Shown here in pieces: positions 45,901-57,900 of a DNA stretch of 64,000 bases. A program made the translations under genes and the position numbers. The first letter of the stretch is position 1, and the number at the start of each line of letters is the position of its first letter. The notes under the pieces are model-generated. The model saw only the letters and a program-made list of their open reading frames with translations, searched no databases and was not told where the DNA came from. Source of the DNA: Tuctoria greenei (Eukaryota > Streptophyta > Magnoliopsida > Poales > Poaceae); the NCBI GenBank assembly GCA_036927565.1, contig JAYESD010000001.1, positions 1,302,001 to 1,366,000 of the forward strand, in the 5' to 3' direction.

Positions 45901-48900
45901 CTGCGGCTGGATCATCCAATGGGCAACCTGCTGCTCAGGCTGTCGGAGGTAATCCCTCCAACATGCAGCCACCGGCAGGAGCCTCAGTTCCAGCGGGAGT
46001 CACACTCCCACCACCACCATCTTCTCCGGCAAGACATGCCGAACGACATGATGGTGCACCGGCGTCACATTCTGCGCCGGCAAGTCGTGACAACCCAGAA
46101 CACGCGCTCCATGCAGCGCGTGCTCTCCTTCAGCGACCACCACCTCCGGATGCATCTCAAGGTGCCATGGAGCAATGGAGAGCTGATATTGAGCATTTGG
46201 TCGCAGCAGCGGCCGAACGTCTCAATAATCAGGGTCCACCTCCTTCAGGGCGGGCCCCGTCGCAGCGACGAACGTTGTCTGGAAGACTTGGTCCACATGT
46301 CTCCAACAACCGGAGAAGAGCTGCGTCACAGCAAGTGACGTCGTTGCCCTCTGGGGCACGACGTGCCCATACTGCATCTCGGCTTTCGACACACGACCTC
46401 CGGGCGGAGCTTGATCGTCGATACCGCCAACAGGATGGCCGTGTCCACATCGAGCGAGCTCGAGAAAGACGAGATGCTCAAGACCTTTCTACTCTGGAAG
46501 GAGTAGGAGGAGGCTGTTCCGCCCTAGCCATGCACCTGCGCATGGTTAGATGGCCACAGAAGTTCCGGCCACACTTGCCGGAAAAATTCGACGGGACCGT
46601 CAATCCCGTAGAATTTCTACAGATATACTCCACTGCGATCCTAGCAGCTGGAGGAAACGAGGCCGTAATGGCCAATTACTTTCCAGTGGCCTTAACTGGG
46701 ACTGCCAGGTCCTGGTTTATGAGCCTTCCACCCAACTCTATCGACAGTTGGGAGGAGCTGTGCCGCCAGTTCACCGCCAATTTCGGGAGTTCATACACCC
46801 GTCCGGGCACTGAACTGGACCTTTTTGTGGTCGTGCAAAAAGGAGGAGAATCTTTGCGGTCATTCATCCAGAGATTCTCTCAGGTACGTAATACAATCCC
46901 TTCTATCTCAAGCGCTTCTGTCATTGTGGCATTCAGACAGGGTGTACGAGATAAGAAGATGTTGGAGAAGCTGGCGATCAAAGAGATCACCAGCGTCACG
47001 GAGCTCTTCAGCCTGGCTGACAAATGTGCCAGAGCTGCGGAGGGCCGTGAAATGCACTCCAAACCAGCCCTGGAGGATCATAAAAAATCCTCCAAAGAAG
47101 AAGCCGCTACCTCCGGGAGTGGCAAGAAGAAAAAGAAGACCAACGGCAAGAAGAAGCCGTCGGCCGGCACATCCAACATTGCAGCCGCTGCAACTCCTGG
47201 TGGCCGGGGGCCACGCCCCGAGAAGCGACCTCGACCGTCTTCTGAAGACGGTGGCAAATCCAAGATGTGGTGCCCCATTCACAAAACGAGCAGCCACAGA
47301 CTGGAGGACTGCCGGGAGGTCCAAAACCTTGCCGAGCGCTACCACAAGCGCCGGGAAGGGTCTCCCTTCCGACAGAGGGAGGGAAAGCAAAAGGTCGATG
47401 AAGCTCCGGCTGAAGAGGAGTTAGAGTTTCAGGACCCCAAAAAGGTCTTGAAAGCCGTCTACACCTCCGTCGACGATGATTCCGACGTCTCTGACAACGA
47501 GCGTCGAAAAACCATGAACACCATCTTTGGTGGATCATGGGACATCACCTCTCGTCGTGTCATCAAGACTATGCGACGGGATATGGCTGCTGTAGCTCCT
47601 ACAGCTAGACCGGAGCCACATCGAAAGTGGATGGACACACCCATCACTTTTGATGCTTCGGACTGTCCTCAAAGCATGGTCGGAGCTGGCCAGCTACCCT
47701 TGATGGTATCTCCCACCATCAACAACATCCAACTCCATCATGTCCTGGTAGATGGAGGTTCGGGGCTTAATCTCATCAGCTTCGAAGCTTTCATTAAGCT
47801 TCAGCTTCGACCTTCGGACCTCCAGCCCTCTCGACCTTTCTCCGGAGTAGGTCCGGGGGCCATAACCCCACTTGGAGCTATTACTCTCCCTGTTACCTTC
47901 GGGACCCGGGAGAAGTATCGCACCGAAAAGTTGATCTTCGACGTCGCTCAGATCAACTTACCATTCAACGCCATTTTGGGTAGACCTGCCTTGTACAAAT
48001 TCATGACAGCTGCTCATTATGGATACCTGGTGTTGAAGATGCCAACACCAGTAGGCGTTCTCCGGATCCGTGGAGATCGCACTGCCGGAGTAACTGCTCT
48101 GGAGGAACTCCACGCACTCACCACAGCGCAAGAAGATGACTCCAGACAGAAACAAGCTCCACAACCTCTGAGCATTCGTCAACGAGGCTCGACCTCTGCA
48201 CCCCGTGTGCAGCCAAGCGGCGACACCGACATTCCCGTCAAAGTCGTCCAAATTGGTTCCGATGTCACCCAAACTACCCGCATATCGGGTGGCTTGAACG
48301 ACAAATAGGAACTCGCGCTCATCACTTTCCTCCGGGCTAACGTTGACGTGTTTGCTTGGCAACCGTCACAAATGCCTGGGATCCCCAGGGAAGTGATTGA
48401 GCACAATCTGAAGATTTACCCCGACGCTCGGCCTGTGCACCAGAAACCTCGGAAGCAATCTGTAGAGCGACAGAACTTCATCCGACAAGAAGTGAAGAAG
48501 TTGCTCGAAGCCGGATTCATCCGAGAAGTCTACCATCCAAAATGGCTGGCAAACCCAGTCGTTGTGCCTAAAGCCGGCGGGAAACTTCGGATGTGCATCG
48601 ACTACACCACACTGAATAAGGCATGTCCAAAAGATCCATTCCCACTACCTAGAATAGACCAGATAGTGGATTCCACCTCCGGGTGTGAGTTACTGTGTTT
48701 TCTAGACGCATATTCAGGATATCATCAAATCCGGATGTCTAGGGAAGATGAAGAGCATACTTCATTCATCACAGTGGATGGATTGTATTGTTACACAGCC
48801 ATGCCTTTTGGTCTCAAGAATGCAGCTTCGACTTTTGTACGAGCAATGTACAAAACTTTCGAAGAACTCATCAGAGACATAGTGGAAGTGTACGTTGATG

Positions 48901-51900
48901 ACATCGTGGTCAAAGTCAAGAACAAGGAGTCCCTCTTGGACACCTTGCAGGCTGTCTTCGACAAGCTGCGGGCCACCCGCACGAAGCTAAACCCAGACAA
49001 ATGCGTATTTGGGGTTAGTTCCGGAAAGCTTCTTGGTTTCCTGGTAAGTCACCGGGGCATAGAGGCTAATCCGGCGAAGATAAAAGCCATTGAAGACATG
49101 CGGCCACCAACCCGCATCAAAGACGTCCAAAAATTAACTGGATGTCTAGCGGCCCTCAGCCGGTTCATTTCAAGACTGGCGGAAAGGGCACTTCCTTTCT
49201 TCAAGTTACTAAGGAAGTCCGGACCATTCCAATGGTCTGAAGAAGCAGAGAAGGCATTCCAGGAGCTGAAACAGTTCCTCACCACCCTACCAGTCTTGGT
49301 AGCTCCGAACCCTGGTGAGCCTTTATTGCTTTACATTTCAGCTGCTGACGAAGTCGTCAGTATGGTTCTGGTTGCGGAGAGACCGGAACTACCCAATACT
49401 CAGGAATCCAGATCCCTTCGGGAGGATCCGGAGGTTCCTGAAAGCGAGTCTGGGTCCCAGCTCCCAGACTTGAACCCACAAGAAGCCACTTCAGAGGACC
49501 CGAATCCTTCCGATAGGATCCAGGTCATTCCTGAAGAAGCTCCGGGTTCCTCCACCCAGAACCCGGAGGTCCCTGAAGATAGTCTGGACCCCTCCGACAG
49601 GGTCCGGATCAATGAAGAGGAAGTTTCGGACCCCTCCGGGAAGGTCCGGACCATTCAACGCCCAGTATACTTCATCAGTGAAGTGTTACATGATGCCAAG
49701 ACTCGATACCTAGAGGTGCATAAGCTGCTCTACGCAGTTCTTATTGCCTCAAGGAAGCTTCGACACTATTTCCAAGCTCACAAAGTCTCGGTGGTAACCT
49801 CATATCCACTTCGAGCGATCCTGCATAATCCCAATTCAACTGGGAATATAGCAAAGTGGGCAGCGGAATTGGCTGAATTCGACCTCGAATTCATTCCAAG
49901 ACAAGCAATCAAGAGTCAAGCGTTGGCAGATTTCGTGGCAGAATGGACTCCCTCTCCATTAAACCCTGGGGGCCCCAGCGAGCAGAAGACGGAACCACAA
50001 GTTACGGCCTTCACTAAGCCTCACTGGACCCTTTACTTCGACGGCTCCATGCAGAAGCAGGGAGCCGGAGCTGGAATCCTTCTCCTCGCACCAACCGGGG
50101 AGAAGGTGAAATACATGGTGCACCTTGACTTCAAGGCAACCAACAACATGGCGGAGTACGAAACACTCATATATGGATTAAAGGTGGCACTATCATATGG
50201 TGTCAAGCAGTTGCTGGTCAAAGGAGATTCACAACTTGTCATCAAACAGGTGAAGGGTGAATGCTCCTGCAATAATCTCCAGCTGGCTGCTTATCTCCTT
50301 GAAGTCCAGAGGCTTCAGAAGGACTTCGAAGTCCTAGACCTTCACCATGTTCAGCGTGCTCACAACGCTGAAGCTGACGAACTCTCGACCAAGGCGTCAA
50401 CCGGAGCTCCGGCTCCAGACGGAACTTTTGTCCGGAGGTTGTCAAAACCCACAGTTCAGCCTGCCGAACTGAACAAAGGGGGCGAGATCAGCATCCCGAA
50501 GCTGACGGTCCTGATGGCCCTGTTACCATGGTAGCCATCAAGGGTCGTAGGTGCTGCCGGAAGCTCCGAGCAACCCAGCACGCAAGACTCATATGCTCAA
50601 GTCAGTTCAGATGCATGGATCTCGGAGATCCGGAACTACTTGAAAGACAACATCCTTCCTGACGATGATGTATCCACTGACCGGGTAGTCAGATTGGCTA
50701 AAAGATACACGTTGGTAGAAGGGGATCTCTACCGGCGCGGTGCCAACGGCATCCTAATGCGGTGCATCACAAGGGAAGAAGGATGCGAGCTCCTCGCAGA
50801 AATCCATGGAGGTGAGTGTGGGAACCACACGTCTTCCCGCACGCTGGTCGGAAAAGCCTTTCGGCACGGTTTCTACTGGCCTACAGCGCTCCAGGATGCT
50901 ACTGAGCTAGTGAAGAAATGCAAAGCATGCCAATTTCATGCAAAGCAAATTCATACACCTGCTCAGCCCTTACAAATGATACCTCCTACGTGGCCTTTCG
51001 CTGTGTGGGGGATGGACATCTTGGGACCCTTCCCAAGAGCCGTCGGAGGTTACAAGTTCCTGTACGTCGCCATCGACAAGTTCACCAAGTGGCCGGAAGC
51101 TACTCCTGTTGTGACGATCAACAAACAATCTGCAATCAATTTTCTGCAATCTATCGTGAGCAGATTCGGAGTCCCAAACAAGATCATCACTGATAATGGG
51201 ACTCAGTTCACAAGCTCCGCATTTCAAGGATATTGCGAAGACCTCGGCATACAAGTTTGCTACGCTTCCGTAGCTCATCCTGCCAGCAATGGGCAAGCCG
51301 AGAGAGCAAACGCAGAGATCCTTAAAGGACTCAAAACGCGCACTTATGAGCGTTTGAAAAAGCACGGAGCTAATTGGATCGAAGAGCTTCCGCCCACTCT
51401 ATGGGCTAACAGGACTTCTCCAAGTCGGGCAACCGGAGAAACACCCTTCTTCCTGGTGTACGGAGCAGAAGCGATCCTTCCTCCGGAAATCACCTTGGGT
51501 TCCCTCCGAGTCCGGACCTTCGACGAAGCCGCGCAGGACCAGCTCCGGCGTGAAGACCTAGACCTCCTCGAGGAGGGAAGGTGCCAAGCAGCTGTTCGGA
51601 ACGCCCGATACCGCCAAGCTCTACGGCGCTATCATCAGCGGCATGTACACAACCGACAGCTCGAGGAAGGCGATCTGGTGCTACAGAGAATACTATCCAG
51701 AGAAGGGCAAAACAAACTTTCTCCCGGCTGGTAAGGGCCCTTCCAAGTGATCAAAGTATCCCGTCCCGGAAGTGTTCGCTTGGCTACCGAGGATGGGACA
51801 CCTCTCCCAAATCCTTGGAACATCGAGCACCTCCGTAAGTTCTACACTTAATTCCACGAAGGTGAGTCTAAAGTAATTTGAAGTGTATGTTATAGAGTCA

Positions 51901-54900
51901 TTGTACAGAGTCGGGTAGTTCCTCCGGGAGAGCAGCCGGACCTTTCCTGAAAGGTTTGAAGAGCTCATGCAACACTTGATACAGTCTCCGGACTAGAAGT
52001 GTGGCTAACTACCCTGGGTTAAACGAGAAACCGAACACACTTAGCCTGGTTCCGTACCCTAAGAGTGTACTTGTTTCCCCTGTACCCCGGACCTATAATG
52101 AAAGACATCTTCATGTGAAATAGACTCCACGTGCATTCATTTTTGCATAAGGCTCGACATTTTTATTTTTCTCTTTCTTGTCTATAACAGAAACGTGCAA
52201 TTCTTGAGAAGTCCTAGTTTAACTGGTTTATGTACGATTTGAGTTGAATTGTCGAATTTTTTAGATTTAAAAATCGTCTGTGGCCAACTCGCCTGAAAGC
52301 CGCCAAGCCATTCTAGGGCCGGAGTGCGCTATCGACTTAGCCTGGTCAAGCACCCTAAGTACGCCACTCTACCTACATTCCGGCAGGCCAAAGTAAGGTG
52401 GGTCCATGGACAATTAGATCTAAAAGAAAAGACAATTCATCCAATTGTACTAAAAATCGTGTTCAACTTGAAATTCTCTTAAGAACCGTAAGCCGCGACG
52501 AAGTTATAGATAAGGAACGAATATTACTATTTTTCTTGGCTTAAGTGTGCAGGAAAAATGAACCCTATGTTAATGGAGAAAACTGGAGTTAACCAAGCTC
52601 CGACTCTCACCGGCGTTAACTTAAAAATGGTGAGAAGACTCTATCACTAGAGTCTGTTGCCAGCAAGCCACGCGTGGCAAGGGTCATTGCCGGAGCTACT
52701 AAGCTCCGACACCTTGAAGTATTAACTATCGACACTCAACGTATTGGTAGAGACTATTGCCGGAGCTACTAAGCTCCGACGATGGACAGTGCCGGAGCTT
52801 CTAAGCTCCGACAACTTCAAGTGACCTTCACTATCGAAAACTTCGGACCTAAACTATACGAGTTCGAAGCAAATTTGTCTTCAACAAAACTCAACATCCT
52901 TTTGGTACATGTCCACAATCGAATTGTGCACATCTACCAGGGGGCCAAGTGAAGACAAAGATGTTGAAGACAAAAAATGAAATTCACGAAACGAAAAGTT
53001 GGGGATTTCATTTCATCAGAAGACCGGAGATTACATCTGGAGACAAGGGATTACAAAATTGAGGAAGAAGAGAAGATACAAATAAAGGCTAAGAAAGATA
53101 GTCCTAGACCCTATGGAAGAACTCGGCGACCTTCTGGGCGACCTCCGACACGCTGGCTCGGGTAGCTTCGCCTTCTCCTTCGACGGGGCCTTCAAGCACC
53201 GGATCCAGAGAGAATCGAGGGTTCCGGCTAGTGTAACACGTCAACACATACTCTGTGACGTTTCTAGCCAGGGATTGCCCCTCGACCTCAAGCTGGTCCG
53301 CGATGACGTCGCCCACCTTGGAGAGCTTGCTGCCCGCAGCGCTCAACGCCTGCAACGCAAGGTCCGGCTCCGGCTCCGGATCATCCGGAAGCACGGGCTG
53401 AAACCCATAGGCGCCAGCGCATCGTCGGCCTTGCTCAGGAACTCCCAAATTTGCAGGGAGTCCGTCTTCCTCAGGCCCTTCATTTCTTCCAGGGACCTCC
53501 GGGCCGCCGCCAGCTCCGAATTCTCGCGGTAAAGACGCTCGACTTCTTTGGCGTTTTGCTGAATCTTCGCAGCAACCCGCTTCTCAAGTCTTCCGAGCTC
53601 CTCTTCCCGGAGGTGGATCTTGTTCCGGCGGTCGACCAGGTCTTTCTCCCTAGCCTCTATTTTCTTCTCCCGGGCGACAAGGGCACACTCGTACTCGTAG
53701 AGTTCTTGCCCCCGCACCCAGGTCTTCTCCTCCTCCTCGAGGCAGCGCTCTTCCAATTTTTTAGTGCGCTCCTCGATACCCTTGTCCGCCAGAGCTGTCT
53801 TCTCGGCGAGCTCTTCTTCACGACACAAGACGTCACCCCGTAGCTCCAGGAGTTTTTGCTCCTCATCCTCGAGCCGCTTTTCCCTTCCCTCAAGTGCCTC
53901 TCGGCGCTTGATGAGTGCGGTGCTGATGGCCTCGAGTTGATCAAACCGAGCGTTGGCCGCGTCATTAGCAGCCTTAGCTTGGTCATGGTACTCCCGGGAT
54001 TGGGCGTCGAGGTTGTGAGTCATGCTCTCCCTCTCGTCCAGCATCTCACCCCAGAGCTCCAGGCGGACCTTCTCCCGCCTGATCCATTCCTTGTCCTCAG
54101 CAATCCTCGACTGCGCCAGCTTGGTCTCGAATTGGAGTCGATTACGCCACCTCCTAAGGGTTTGGCGCTCCTCTTCAAGAACCTTGCTGTCGTGGAAGAA
54201 GGCTAGTTGGACTTGGCGCAGACTGGAGCAAGCGTTGTCGATGGACATCGACAGCGAGATGGGCTCCGGACCTTCTGGGGTCTCCTCCGCTGGTTCCAGC
54301 GGGTCTTCATTTACAAAAATTGGGTCCCACTCTACGAGAGCGGAACCCCGGGCTTCCAAGGCACTAGGGCACTCCTCCGGGATGGCTTCAGTCGCCACCG
54401 AAGAAGGTCCCGCCACCAAGTCTTCATTCGCCCCCTCAGGCTGGGGGCCGGCGACTTCGTTCAGGCACTCTGGCTCCGCCACGGGTACCATCGACGTCGT
54501 CGCCTCCACTGGCTCCGGCCGGGACGCTTCTTCTGAGGGAGGCTCAAGCTCCCTCGCCTCTTCGACCACCGGCTCTGCAGCCGGTGCCTCCACAATCATC
54601 GGCTCTGCAGCCGGCGCTCCAACAATTACCGGCTCTGCGACCGGAGCTTCAGAAGTAACCAGCTCAATTGCCGGGACCACTTCAACTTCCGGCCCGCATG
54701 CCGGGGCTTCAGCTACCTCCGGCTCAACCGCCGGGGCTTCAGCACTTTCCCGCTCTGAAGCCGGGACCGCTACTTCCTCCGGCTCGACAGCCGGAGCATT
54801 TACTTCTGCAGCACCAGGGCCCGGAGCTTCAACTTCCGGAGCGGGTGCCGCTGGCGTATCTTCAATCCCGTGGTCCGGCGCTACCACGGGAACTTCGGGA

Positions 54901-57900
54901 GACGAGTCGAGGTCCATGACCACGACAGCCGGCGCCGGAGCTGTCGCAGCCTCCGTTTGGGGCGGCACCGGAGCAGGAGCAGATGCCCCCGCAGCCTCAG
55001 ACACTGTGGCCGAGGGCGGAGCTTCACTCCCCTTCTTGGGAACGCTGCAGATAAAGAACGAAAAAATTGAGCAAACAGATGCTATAATTAAAGGTTAATT
55101 GAGGTAAGCAAGAAAAATTACCTTGGGAGGCTCACGCACCAGCTTGCGCGGAACCTCTTTCCCGGACGTTCCGGGCTGGCCACGGTCGGTGTAGGAGCTC
55201 CGGGGGGACTCCCAGAACTTGCCGTAGCCGCGGGCGTTTCCCGGGTCGGAGCTCTCCTTGACCGGGAGGAACTCCTAGACCTGGAGGCCCTCACCGCTTC
55301 TCGAACCGGAGTCGCCTGTCCGGAGCTGGCACCTCCGGAGGGACCCATCACGGGGACAGCCGCACTCCGGGAGGATCCCACCGCCGGAACAGTTGCGCTC
55401 CGGAAAGACCCCACCACGGGGACAGCCGCTACAGCGGCGGAGGATCTTCCTTCCTGAAGACGGGGAACTGGGGGGGAAGTAGCAAGTCCGGCGGACCTTC
55501 CGTCAGCATGTCGCAGCTTCCTCTTCCGGCTCTCCGGCTCCTCTGCCAGCTCCTTGCCCTTGCCGGTGACCTCAGCTCTTGGCTGAGAGACAGGGGCGGA
55601 GCCGCCTTCCGACAACCCGGGAATCGCCAACCGGGCGGTCGATCTTCTCTCGACGACGCCAAGGTCGTCAAGCGCGGGCATCTTCCGCCGGAGCTCCCTG
55701 CTGAACTCAACTTCCACGTTCAGGGGGAGGAAAGCCGGCGGCGGAGTCAAGTACTCTCCGTCAACATCGATGCCGTGCTGGAATTTCTTGAGGTGAAACT
55801 CCAAGGACTTCCCCACCATGCTGGACTTCAACCCGGTCTCAACCCGGTCTTCGTCCATCACGCTGTTGAGGGCCCAGGCGAGCTTCTCCCTCCTCTTCAG
55901 CGGCGCCCACCTGTTGGACAGGAAGTTGCAGAACACCGCCTGGGGAGTCAGTCCTCCCTCCACACATTGGCGGATCCTGGACAGGATGGGGTCAAAAGCT
56001 GCCGCCAGCACCGGAACTTCGCTCCACACCGACGTGTCAATGCCGGGCAGACCGTCTGGCAGCTCCAACCGCTCGTGCTCCTCCACCCGGACGACTACCC
56101 AATCTTTCTTCCAGTCATCCCACTTCCCGGAAGGGAACGACCGGAGGTACTTGAACGGGCACTTCTTGCGCTTCACAAAGTAGTAGAAGCCAAGGTACTC
56201 GTCACTTCGGCCGGTGGTTTGGGCGGTGAAGAAGGTGCGGAAGAGATCGATGCAGGGAGGGATGCCCACCCACATCTCGCAGAAGTGGACAAAGATGGAC
56301 ACAAGGAGAAGGGAGTGAGGGCCAAGGTGGTATAGCTGCAGACCATAGAAGTCCAGCAACATCATGAAGAAGGAAGAAGACGGTGGGATCAGCCCCACCA
56401 TGGCGTACGATGAAAAGTACACCATTTCGCCGGAGTGTTCCTTTTTAAAGGGAAGCTCCCCGCCGGTGCGGACTGAACGGTTGAAGAAGTCCGACGACCA
56501 CCCCATGAGGGCTCGGACCTTCTTCAGATCGCTCTCCGTCTTCAAACGACTCTCACGCAGACCCAACTCCATCGCAGCACAGCTAGGCGAGAGAAGAGAA
56601 GCAAAACACGAGTTGGGAGTTTGAGCGCAAGAACAGATGGAAAGCGTAAAGAACTCCCGACGGTGCGCTTTCCTTCTTAAGTAAGCCCTCGCAACGCTTG
56701 GATGGAAACTGCAGGGGAGTCAAGAATACTACTCAAGAATTCAACCCAGCCGATGACAAGAGGGCCCGGGACCACCCTGACGATCAAGTCGAGGTTCTTA
56801 CCCAGGCGAACAGTTGTCATCACGAGGCGGGAAACCCAAAGGCGGCGGACTGACAAGGCGCGCGGAACCGATACGGTTTTCGTATCGGGAACCGACGACC
56901 TTCAATTGCGAGAGATCCGCACGTCAAAGATCTTATCTGCCGCCTGAGGTGCGTCACGCGTCGGCACTTAACCGTAAAGCCCCGCCAAAGGCACCTCCAA
57001 AGACCCTTGAAGACCCAGTTCAAGAGTCGCAAGTGTGGACCCACCCCCGGCGGAATGACTTCATCCCGTTGGCCTTCCCCGGAGGTAGGTCCAGGGGGCC
57101 ACTGTCGGTACCCTAAAAACCATACACCCCCTGAGGTTACAAAAATCTCAAGGGGAGGACATCTACTTAAATTGAAGACCCTCGGGGGCCCACTTGCCAG
57201 ACGTAACCGGACCCGCTTCTCCAACATGGTTAGCCCCTAGGTTGCCACGTGTACTGTCAGACCAGAGCTATTACCCGCAAGGGTGAAGCTCCGGGCCAAG
57301 TACTGAAACGGCACCTCCGGAGGTAACCCCTGACCGAGAGAAGCTCCGGACCTGACACGTGGCAGGCCGCCCCGGAGCTTCCCGCTTCCAACAAGCAAGC
57401 TCCGGAGCTGCCACGTGTCCATACGTCTGGCCACTTCAAACCCCCGGGAGACGTTGTAACGGCTCCGGATCTCCAAAGGACAGCCGCGAACTTCAAGACC
57501 CGATTAATTATCATTAATTACACGTTAATGATATTTAATCGGATGATCTTAACACCTGTAACGGCACTGTCGGAGCCGTTACAGGGTTATTAACAACAAT
57601 TAATCTCGTGTATCAATACCAATAACCGCCAGAGCCACATGTCGGGCCAGGCTGACTTGTAACGGTTTGTCCTTGTACTATAAAAGGACAAACTGACGAT
57701 ACACGAGGGGAGAACTCTCTCGAACACTCTGAAGCTCACAAGTTAATACAACACACACATACACACCCGTGGAGTAGGGTATTACGCTCAGGCGGCCCGA
57801 ACCACGTAAACTACTGTGTCACTCGTGTCCAATCGCTTTTCACCTACTTGAGTCTCCGCGCACCCAAACCGAACCACAAACTCCTTCCACACTTTCGTAG

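Noticed and set aside
54022..55098. 358-codon plus-strand frame rich in Ser, Gly and Ala
   Set aside because: It is the complement of the antisense gene's repeat region; the repeats keep both strands open. The minus-strand frame has a domain, a coiled coil and an intron.
55508..56335. 275-codon plus-strand frame inside the Gypsy element
   Set aside because: It overlaps the PF04195 domain on the minus strand and shows no similarity to any element protein.
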